From: an uncultured bacterium
GTDB lineage: Bacteria > Bacteroidota > Ignavibacteria > Ignavibacteriales > Melioribacteraceae
NCBI GenBank assembly: GCA_937936675.1
Contig: CALDDL010000318.1
Location: 1 to 10,874 of the forward strand
Direction: 5' to 3'
DNA: 10,874 bases
Translations under genes and position numbers: made by a program
Notes under the pieces: generated by a model
Told to the model about the DNA's origin: nothing
Databases searched by the model: none
What the model saw: only the letters and a program-made list of their open reading frames with translations
Part shown: positions 1-6,085 of the stretch, piece after piece
How positions within the stretch are numbered: position 1 is the first letter of the stretch
Layout: each line of letters opens with the position of its first letter

Positions 1-519
1 GAATCTGTTATGGGTACGGGCTCAATAAATTTCTGGAAAGATGGAAGAGAAGTTTATGATAATATTGCAATGATTTTCTCATATCCTGACGGCACTCAAT
101 TTATTTATGACTCTGTAATAAGCAATAAACATTATGGCTGCGAAGAGCAGATTATGGGTAACAAAGGAACAATGGAATTAGAAGTAAATAAATATTTTAG
201 TGAAACAATCCCGCAGGCGCCGGCAATTCTTCAATTAATTAACGATATAGAAAAAGATGTTTTCGATACTATCCCTATTGGCGGAGCTAGTTGGGTGCCC
301 GAAACGGCGGTTCAATATAAAGGAAATTATATTTCTGAGAATTATAAGATGGATGAAGTTAAACTCCAACTTGAAGCTTTCGTAAAATATATACGTAAAG
401 GAAAAGCTCCCGAAATGCTTCCGATCGAAGGATATAATTCTTCTATTTGGACTCTACTTGCCGAACAAGCAATTAAAACAGGTCAAAAACTAACTCTACC
501 TGATAAATATAAGGTGTGA
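1..519 (+). CDS. Gfo/Idh/MocA family oxidoreductase, C-terminal part (5' end outside window)
   Basis: The reading frame is open from base 1, so the methionine at base 10 is internal and only the last 172 residues are seen. The fragment looks like the C-terminal alpha/beta domain of Gfo/Idh/MocA NAD(P)-dependent oxidoreductases: a stretch describing a beta-strand with YPDGTQFIYDS, then the QIMGNKGTMEL segment typical of this fold, and a helical tail (EGYNSSIWTLLAEQAIKTGQ) where these enzymes usually finish. The N-terminal Rossmann nucleotide-binding domain is missing because of the window edge, so the substrate cannot be judged. It ends 3 bases before the small membrane protein gene and is probably in the same operon as the pectin genes that follow. 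It could act on a sugar or uronate derivative, but that is only context. Confidence 0.8.
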   Translation, partial: ESVMGTGSINFWKDGREVYDNIAMIFSYPDGTQFIYDSVISNKHYGCEEQIMGNKGTMELEVNKYFSETIPQAPAILQLINDIEKDVFDTIPIGGASWVPETAVQYKGNYISENYKMDEVKLQLEAFVKYIRKGKAPEMLPIEGYNSSIWTLLAEQAIKTGQKLTLPDKYKV

Positions 520-522
520 TCT

Positions 523-753
523 ATGAAAGATATTGTTATTGAAAAGAAATTATTTCTTCGCGAACTATTGATTTTATTAACCTTATTTATTGTAGTAAAT
601 ATCGTCAATATATATTCTATAATTAAATATGATACTTCTTGGTTTGAGCTTATCTCACAACTTCATATAGTTCTAATAATAACTCTTCTACTGTACTTAT
701 TGATTAGCGTATTTAGATTGTTTTTCTTCTTAATTCAAAGAGCCATAAAATGA
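523..753 (+). CDS. Small two-helix membrane protein of unknown function
   Basis: A 76-residue protein that I cannot assign to a function. Two hydrophobic segments are evident, roughly residues 12-34 and 46-72, joined by a polar loop containing IIKYDTSWFELISQ; the N-terminus is charged (KDIVIEKK) and the C-terminus ends in basic residues (QRAIK). No signal peptidase site is obvious, so it is probably an inner-membrane protein with two crossings. A good ribosome binding site, AAGGTG at 511-516, lies 6 bases before the ATG and overlaps the end of the oxidoreductase gene. Its stop codon overlaps the start of the PL22 lyase by 4 bases (ATGA), so it is translationally coupled in the operon. From memory, similar tiny proteins sit next to Gfo/Idh/MocA genes in Bacteroidota, but this was not checked. 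The real gene status is supported by the coupling and the Shine-Dalgarno site. Confidence 0.75.
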   Translation: MKDIVIEKKLFLRELLILLTLFIVVNIVNIYSIIKYDTSWFELISQLHIVLIITLLLYLLISVFRLFFFLIQRAIK

Positions 754-1898
754 AAAAATATGTTTATTTAATCTCTCTCTTTCTAATTTCAATCTCGATA
801 ATTGATGCATCTAATATTGGGAAAAGATATCCTTCGGAAAAGAAGAGCTGGATCGATTCAGAATCCGGTTATGAAATAACTCAATGGACAAATAATAGTA
901 AAAACTGGCATCTGTATTTTAATGTTGAATCGTTTATTGATAATAACCATGCAATAATTTTTTCGGAAAGAAGTGGCAGTAAAAACCTTTTTATCTTGGA
1001 TTTAGAATCGGGAGAGATGATACAAATTACAGATGAAGAGAATATTGATGGACATGTTTGGCATGTGCCTTCATATAATACTATTTATTATACCTTATTA
1101 GATAATACATTAAAATCGCTTAACACAAAAACTTTTGAAGCGAAAGAGATCAACAAATTTGATGTTCCTATTGAGTCATTTACGATATCTTGTGATAATA
1201 ATTGGTTCATATTTTCTTCGGGGGGAAAGAAGATAGACGGCGCTAAAACAATAGGACCATTCGCAATATATAAATATGGAATTAATTCGAAAGAGTATAT
1301 TCAAGTTACACCCGGTTATGGCTTTATTATTAGTCATTTACAAGCAAACCCAATTAATCCGAATATAGTCAGTTTTTGCTGGCAGCATATGATTGACCGA
1401 GAAGAAGGGACACAGGGAATGACCCCTCAAAGAATATGGCAAGTGAATATCGATGAAAGTGAAGTTAAACCGATTGCACTTCAGGAAACGGGTCTTCATA
1501 GAACTCATGAATTTTGGTTTTATGATGGGAGCAAAATTGGCTATTCAGCTCGATACACATGGGGAAAAAATAAAGGGAAACAGTTTATCGGATTTTGTAA
1601 TCCGGATGGTTCTGAAAATATAATGCTGCCTGCTCCGGTAGGCCCGGCACATTCGCAAATGTATATGGATAATATTCATTGGGTTTCTGATTTATATGAT
1701 GGGAGCTATCTCGTTCTTTTTACAATTAAAGATAATAGTATGGTAAAAGAAGAACGGCTGTTTAAACACGATTCAAGTTGGAAGGGACAACCTTCACATC
1801 CACATCCTCATTTCAGTCCTGATGGAAAATATATTTTGTTCGGGACTGATAAAAGTGGAAATCCACAAGTGTATTCAGTCAGGATAAATTTAAAATAA
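750..1898 (+). CDS. ogl: Oligogalacturonate lyase, polysaccharide lyase family 22, exported
   Basis: This 382-residue enzyme matches the length and pattern of PL22 oligogalacturonate lyases, which cleave short or unsaturated oligogalacturonides by beta-elimination to give galacturonate and 5-keto-4-deoxyuronate. The fold is a seven-bladed beta-propeller, and blade-like repeats such as NLFILDLESGEMIQIT and the final FSPDGKYILFGTD are visible. Family signatures seen are NWHLYF (52-57), SHLQANP (195-201), QRIW (227-230) and THEFW (252-256). A Q-x-x-H-x-H group (Q347, H350, H352), with H301 in PAHSQ, fits the known metal-binding set of this family, and H253 is a candidate for the base histidine; these assignments are by pattern, not alignment. 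Unlike the classical cytoplasmic enterobacterial enzymes, it begins with a signal peptide (about residues 1-20, hydrophobic core YLISLFLISISII), so it is probably periplasmic. AAAGAG at 737-742 is the likely ribosome binding site. Confidence 0.9.
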   Translation: MKKYVYLISLFLISISIIDASNIGKRYPSEKKSWIDSESGYEITQWTNNSKNWHLYFNVESFIDNNHAIIFSERSGSKNLFILDLESGEMIQITDEENIDGHVWHVPSYNTIYYTLLDNTLKSLNTKTFEAKEINKFDVPIESFTISCDNNWFIFSSGGKKIDGAKTIGPFAIYKYGINSKEYIQVTPGYGFIISHLQANPINPNIVSFCWQHMIDREEGTQGMTPQRIWQVNIDESEVKPIALQETGLHRTHEFWFYDGSKIGYSARYTWGKNKGKQFIGFCNPDGSENIMLPAPVGPAHSQMYMDNIHWVSDLYDGSYLVLFTIKDNSMVKEERLFKHDSSWKGQPSHPHPHFSPDGKYILFGTDKSGNPQVYSVRINLK

Positions 1899-1909
1899 GA
1901 GTGAACATT

Positions 1910-3364
1910 ATGAAAAAATTATTTTTGTTCTTATTGATTCCTTATTTCTTTATAAATGCACAGTCATTTCAGAGAAACTATAATATTATGGAATTTGGAG
2001 CTAAGGGTGATGGGGTTACTCTAAATACAGAAGCTATCCAAAAAGCTATTGATAAATGCAGCATAGCTGGTGGAACAGTGATAGTTCCTAAAGGTAATTT
2101 TTTAACCGGCTCCTTGCTATTAAAAGATAATGTTGATATCTATTTAATGAATGGTGCACTTCTTCTTGGAAGTACTAATATCAAAGATTACAAAGAATAT
2201 CTCCCCGAATTAAAATCATATAACGATTCGTTTTTGAGGTATAGCGTTTTTTATGCAGAAAGAATATCTAATATATCTATTCGTGGCGAAGGAACAATTG
2301 ATGGGCAAGGTAGCTCTTTTAAAGTTACTACAAAAGAAAAACCGGAGCGATACAAAAACCGCCCATATATATTTAGATTTGTAGAGTGCAATAAGATAAA
2401 AATTGAAGGGATAAGACTTCAAAATTCAGCAATGTGGATGCAGCAATATCTTGGATGTAATGATGTTTTAATTAAAGGTATCTCTGTTTTTAATCATGCA
2501 AATCAAAATAACGATATGATCGATATCGATGGATGTAAGAATTTTATTATGTCTGATTGTTTTGGAGATAGCGATGATGATGCAATAACAATTAAAAGCA
2601 CCTCTCCATATATTTCAGAAAATATAACTATTACAAATTGTGTTGTTAGCTCTCATTGCAATGCATTTAAGTTTGGGACAGAATCCACAGGGGGATTTAG
2701 AAATATAACTGTTTCTAATATTATTATTAAACCATCTTCCGTAAAAACTACAATTTATGGTGCACCCGGAGGTATTAGCGGAATTACGTTAGGAGCAGTG
2801 GATGGAGGTCCATTAGAAAATATTATTATTTCAAATATCGTTATCGAAGGAGTTCAAGTTCCGTTTTATTTGCGACTTGGAAACCGCGGGAGAAAACATA
2901 CTCCCAAAGCAGTGCAACCGGGATTATCAACTTTCAGAAATGTTTTTCTAAGTAATATTATTGCAACAAAATTAGCCTCTAATATTGGTGCATCAATCAC
3001 GGGAATTCCAGATAACTATATAGAAAATGTTACTTTAAGCAACATATACGTTGAATACCCGGGAGGTGGAAATAGAGAGGACGCACTAAAAAAATTAGAT
3101 GAATTGATAGATCATTACCCAGAAAGTACTATGTGGGGAATTCTTCCTTCTTACGGTGTGTTTATTCGGCATGCTAAATACATTACAATGAACAATGTCA
3201 GATTTAATGTTATTGATAACGATAAAAGACCTGCAATTATACTAGACGATGTTGAAGGAATAACAATAAATGATTTTGAAACAAATAATTTAGGCGAAAA
3301 AATAAAGATAGAAAACAGTAGTTCATTGAAAGGAAATTTTTTTAATAATAAATCAGAAAAATAA
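1910..3364 (+). CDS. Exported GH28-type beta-helix protein (polygalacturonase-like), altered catalytic motif
   Basis: A 484-residue right-handed beta-helix protein resembling family GH28 (polygalacturonases and relatives). It has a signal peptide ending near A17 (FFINA), the N-terminal pectinase segment MEFGAKGDG, GEGTIDGQG, and repeated helix coils such as NITITN, NITVSN and NIIISN. The acidic GH28 residues appear in place: D202 in NQNNDMIDID, and D223/D224 in DSDDDAITIK, 21 residues further on as in fungal endo-polygalacturonases. However, the segment expected to read GHG-x-x-x-GS reads CNAFKFGT (250-257), so the usual catalytic histidine is missing, with H249 just before it. A non-canonical subfamily or changed substrate is therefore likely. 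I chose ATG 1910 rather than GTG 1901 because the purine-rich AAGAG upstream is correctly spaced for 1910 and the signal peptide then starts MKKLF. It follows the PL22 gene closely and its TAA shares one base with the next ATG. Confidence 0.8.
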   Translation: MKKLFLFLLIPYFFINAQSFQRNYNIMEFGAKGDGVTLNTEAIQKAIDKCSIAGGTVIVPKGNFLTGSLLLKDNVDIYLMNGALLLGSTNIKDYKEYLPELKSYNDSFLRYSVFYAERISNISIRGEGTIDGQGSSFKVTTKEKPERYKNRPYIFRFVECNKIKIEGIRLQNSAMWMQQYLGCNDVLIKGISVFNHANQNNDMIDIDGCKNFIMSDCFGDSDDDAITIKSTSPYISENITITNCVVSSHCNAFKFGTESTGGFRNITVSNIIIKPSSVKTTIYGAPGGISGITLGAVDGGPLENIIISNIVIEGVQVPFYLRLGNRGRKHTPKAVQPGLSTFRNVFLSNIIATKLASNIGASITGIPDNYIENVTLSNIYVEYPGGGNREDALKKLDELIDHYPESTMWGILPSYGVFIRHAKYITMNNVRFNVIDNDKRPAIILDDVEGITINDFETNNLGEKIKIENSSSLKGNFFNNKSEK

Positions 3365-4677
3365 TGTTCACAATTGCACTGCTTTTACTTTTAGTAATTT
3401 TTATACTTGTTGCGGTATCAAAATTTAATCTACATCCATTTCTCGCCTTGATAATAGCGGGAATTATAATGGGTCTATTAAGCGGATTGGATTCATCTTT
3501 AGTAATAAAGGGACTAACCGAAGGATTCGGCGGAATACTTACAGGTATTGGAATCGTTATTGCGTTCGGAACTATTATAGGTGCGTTCTTAGAAAAAAGT
3601 GGTGGTGCAAGGTCTATCGCAAATTACGTTCTTTCAAAAATTGGAGATAAAAATTCTCTATTGGCAATGAGCATAACCGGATTTATTGTTTCCATCCCTG
3701 TATTCTGTGATTCGGGATTTGTAATTCTTGCTTCCTTAAATAAGGCTATTGCAAAGAAAACGGGAATATCATTAGTTACTCTCGCAGTTGCTTTATCAAC
3801 CGGGCTCTATGCCACGCATGTATTCGTTCCACCAACTCCAGGTCCATTAGCCGCTGCTGCTACATTGAACGCTGATATAGGGCTTGTAATATTGCTTGGA
3901 TTACTTGTAGCAATCCCGGCTGCATTGGTAGGGCTCTTTTGGGCAAAGTATTATTGCAAAGATCTAATTGTTGATTTTGAATCTGTTCCTGAAATTAAAC
4001 AAAATCTTCCATCTCCCTTGCTTTCATTTATTCCATTGCTGATTCCATTGATACTAATTTCTTTAAAATCGATTAGTGAACTTCCTTCTCTTCCATTTGG
4101 AGGGGGTGCTGCAAAAAGTTTTATTGTTTTTGCAGGAAACCCGGTTACTGCATTACTGATTGGTGTTTTTCTGGCATTCGGATTAGTTAAAGGAGTTGAC
4201 AGCAAAACAAGTTTGAAGTGGGTTTCAGATTCACTGAAAGATGCCGGTACTATAATTCTAATCACCGGAGCTGGAGGTGCTTTCGGTAATATACTTAGAG
4301 TAATAAATATCGGTGATACAATAAACGAACTTTTTGCAGGTGCTCAATTCGGTATCTTTTTACCATTCATTATTGCGGCAGTATTGAAATCTGCTCAAGG
4401 TTCTTCTACTGTTGCCATAATTACCACCGCTGCAATTGTTGCTCCATTAATCGATGGGATGGGTTTTTCTTCTGAAATTGGAAAAGCTCTTTTGGTTTTA
4501 TCTATCTCTGCAGGCGCAATGACTGTATCGCATCTTAATGATAGTTTCTTTTGGGTCATTACTCAGTTCTCGAATATGGATACTAAAACCGGATTAAAAT
4601 CGCATACAGTTGCTACATTATTGCAAGGAATTGTGAGTATTACTTTTTTATATGTATTAAGTTTAATCTTATTATAA
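3364..4677 (+). CDS. GntP-family permease (gluconate/aldonate/uronate:H+ symporter)
   Basis: A 437-residue, very hydrophobic integral membrane protein with about 12 predicted helices and the length usual for the GntP family of proton-coupled sugar-acid transporters. Family hallmarks are visible: the cytosolic-to-membrane stretch FCDSGFVIL (114-122), HVFVPPTPGPLAAA (152-165), the ITGAGGAFG loop in the second half, and SAQGSSTVAIIT plus SHLNDSFFW near the end. Members move gluconate, fructuronate, D-serine and similar acids across the inner membrane. Placed directly behind the lyase and GH28-like genes, it probably imports a product of pectin breakdown, such as a uronate or 5-keto-4-deoxyuronate, but the sequence does not decide this. 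The ATG overlaps the stop codon of the preceding gene (TAATG), and no clear ribosome binding site precedes it, so it probably relies on translational coupling. It is the last gene before the intergenic region. Confidence 0.9.
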   Translation: MFTIALLLLLVIFILVAVSKFNLHPFLALIIAGIIMGLLSGLDSSLVIKGLTEGFGGILTGIGIVIAFGTIIGAFLEKSGGARSIANYVLSKIGDKNSLLAMSITGFIVSIPVFCDSGFVILASLNKAIAKKTGISLVTLAVALSTGLYATHVFVPPTPGPLAAAATLNADIGLVILLGLLVAIPAALVGLFWAKYYCKDLIVDFESVPEIKQNLPSPLLSFIPLLIPLILISLKSISELPSLPFGGGAAKSFIVFAGNPVTALLIGVFLAFGLVKGVDSKTSLKWVSDSLKDAGTIILITGAGGAFGNILRVINIGDTINELFAGAQFGIFLPFIIAAVLKSAQGSSTVAIITTAAIVAPLIDGMGFSSEIGKALLVLSISAGAMTVSHLNDSFFWVITQFSNMDTKTGLKSHTVATLLQGIVSITFLYVLSLILL

Positions 4678-4730
4678 ATGAAAAAAATGTTGATTTATAT
4701 TGAATTAAAGTAAGAAATTTACGATTTTTA

Positions 4731-4759
4731 TTTATCGATTAAGTAATCGTTTATATAAT
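4731..4759 (+). promoter_or_regulatory. Candidate sigma-70-type promoter for the exuT-eda block
   Basis: TATAAT at 4754-4759 is an exact -10 consensus. Seventeen bases upstream lies a weak -35 hexamer, TTTATC (4731-4736). A start of transcription near 4766 would leave a leader of about 50 bases before the ExuT start. A weak -35 fits a promoter that needs an activator or is set by a repressor, and the palindrome at 4736-4749 lies in the spacer. In such AT-rich DNA an exact TATAAT can arise by chance, and if the organism is a Bacteroidota proper its promoters would use a different consensus (TTTG / TAnnTTTG), which I did not find at proper spacing. Confidence 0.45.
4736..4749. promoter_or_regulatory. 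14-base palindrome, candidate operator
   Basis: CGATTA and TAATCG form perfect inverted arms around a two-base centre (AG). It lies exactly between the candidate -35 and -10 elements, the position where a repressor would block RNA polymerase. A third half-site, ACGATT at 4721-4726, lies 14 bases upstream on the same face pattern and could pair with AATCGT at 4745-4750. The size and symmetry suit a dimeric LacI- or GntR-type regulator, both common in uronate loci, but the bases do not match a site I know, and no regulator gene is in the window. Confidence 0.4.
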
Positions 4760-4806
4760 TGTAATAAGGCTGATTTTGAAGCAAAAATTAACTTTTTGAA
4801 AAAAAT

Positions 4807-4810
4807 GAGG
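4807..4810 (+). promoter_or_regulatory. Ribosome binding site deciding the ExuT start
   Basis: GAGG ends 5 bases before the ATG at 4816. An in-frame GTG at 4810 would overlap this site and could not use it, so translation most likely begins at 4816, two codons later. Confidence 0.6.
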
Positions 4811-4815
4811 TGTCT

Positions 4816-6084
4816 ATGCCTGAAGTAAAGCAAAAGGTCGGAAATTATAGGTGGACTATAGTGGCAATGATTTTTCTTGCGACTACAATCAATTATATTG
4901 ACAGACAGGTAATTGGAATCTTAGCACCGTTGCTAGAGAAAGAAATAGGTTGGAACGAAATTGAGTATGGTTACATAGTTACTGCATTTCAAGCAGCTTA
5001 TGCAATAGGCTTAGTAGTAATAGGAAGAGTGATTGATAAGATTGGCACAAAAATGGGATATGCAATTGCTATTTTTGGTTGGAGCTTTGCCGCAATGGGT
5101 CATGCATTTGCAAAATCAATAATGGGATTTGCAACAGCTCGTTTTTCATTAGGTTTATTTGAAGCAGGTAATTTTCCCGCAGCAATCAAAACTGTAGCTG
5201 AATGGTTCCCTAAAAAAGAGAGAGCTCTTGCAACAGGAATTTTTAATGCCGGTTCAAATGTTGGTGCAGTAGTAGCCCCTTTAGTGGTTCCTTGGATAGC
5301 TCTTACGTGGGGTTGGCAGGAAGCATTTGTATTCACAGGAGCAATAGGGTTCCTTTGGTTAATAGCATGGTGGTTTATTTATGAAAGACCGGAGGCACAT
5401 AAAAAATTATCTAAAGCGGAATTAGCGTTTATTCAATCCGATCCACCTGATCCTCCCGGTAAAGTGCCTTGGTTACAATTAATGAAGTACCGTCAAACAT
5501 GGGCTTTTGCAATCGGTAAATTTATGACTGATCCTATCTGGTGGTTTTATCTCTATTGGGTTCCTAAATTTTTATTCAAGGAATATGGATTGACTCTTGA
5601 TAAAATTGGTCTCCCTTTAATTATAATTTATATTATGGCAGATGTAGGTAGCATAGGCGGTGGTTGGCTTTCATCTTATTTTATTAAAAAAGGTTGGACT
5701 GTTAATAAAGGTAGAAAGATGGCAATGTTTATTTGTGCTCTTTTTATTGTTCCTATTATTTTTGCCGCTCACGCATCCGAATTATGGATGGCTGTTGCTC
5801 TCTTAAGTATGGCAACTGCTGGTCATCAAGGTTGGTCTGCTAATATATTTACAACGGCATCAGATATGTTCCCACGTAAAGCAGTTGGATCTGTTGTGGG
5901 TTTTGGTGGTATGGCCGGAGCAATCGGCGGTATGTTAATAGCTACTGCAGCCGGATTTATATTGCAATTTACCGGAAGCTATACATATCTATTTATATTC
6001 TCCGGTTCTTCCTATTTGGTTGCCCTTGTGATTTTTAATTTCTTAGCACCAAAATTAGAACAAGTTGATATAAAGGTTAACTAA
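4816..6084 (+). CDS. exuT: Hexuronate transporter, MFS anion:cation symporter family (ExuT-like)
   Basis: A 422-residue major facilitator superfamily protein with about 12 hydrophobic helices. It carries features of the anion:cation symporter family that includes E. coli ExuT: NYIDRQ in the first helix (26-31), a motif-A-like loop GRVIDKIGTKMG (70-81), and the family block around EAGNFPAAIKTVAEWFP, followed by ERALATGIFNAGSNVGA. These transporters take up galacturonate or glucuronate with protons across the inner membrane. Two genes downstream is uronate isomerase, which acts on exactly these sugars, so hexuronate is the likely cargo; the related glucarate/galactarate transporters are the alternative. 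It is the first gene of the second block, behind the candidate promoter, and ends one base before the DUF4861 gene starts. Confidence 0.85.
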   Translation: MPEVKQKVGNYRWTIVAMIFLATTINYIDRQVIGILAPLLEKEIGWNEIEYGYIVTAFQAAYAIGLVVIGRVIDKIGTKMGYAIAIFGWSFAAMGHAFAKSIMGFATARFSLGLFEAGNFPAAIKTVAEWFPKKERALATGIFNAGSNVGAVVAPLVVPWIALTWGWQEAFVFTGAIGFLWLIAWWFIYERPEAHKKLSKAELAFIQSDPPDPPGKVPWLQLMKYRQTWAFAIGKFMTDPIWWFYLYWVPKFLFKEYGLTLDKIGLPLIIIYIMADVGSIGGGWLSSYFIKKGWTVNKGRKMAMFICALFIVPIIFAAHASELWMAVALLSMATAGHQGWSANIFTTASDMFPRKAVGSVVGFGGMAGAIGGMLIATAAGFILQFTGSYTYLFIFSGSSYLVALVIFNFLAPKLEQVDIKVN

Positions 6085-6085
6085 A

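Larger units (their letters stand above)
4678..4815 (+). promoter_or_regulatory. Intergenic control region between the two gene blocks
   Basis: This 138-base non-coding stretch is the longest in the window and far more AT-rich than its surroundings. It contains the candidate promoter, a palindrome and the ribosome binding site described separately. I saw no GC-rich stem followed by a T-run, so there is no evident intrinsic terminator for the upstream block, and some read-through is possible. No small open reading frame with a plausible ribosome binding site stands out, and no riboswitch family is recognisable. Confidence 0.6.

Noticed and set aside
1901..1909. GTG at 1901 as start of the GH28-like gene
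   Set aside because: The AAGAG ribosome binding site overlaps it and is properly spaced for ATG 1910, which also begins a standard signal peptide.
3951..4265. 104-codon open frame on the minus strand
   Set aside because: It is antisense to the GntP permease gene, with no ribosome binding site or recognisable domain.
4678..4735. Possible terminator after the GntP permease gene
   Set aside because: Only AT-rich sequence is present, with no GC-containing stem followed by a T-run.
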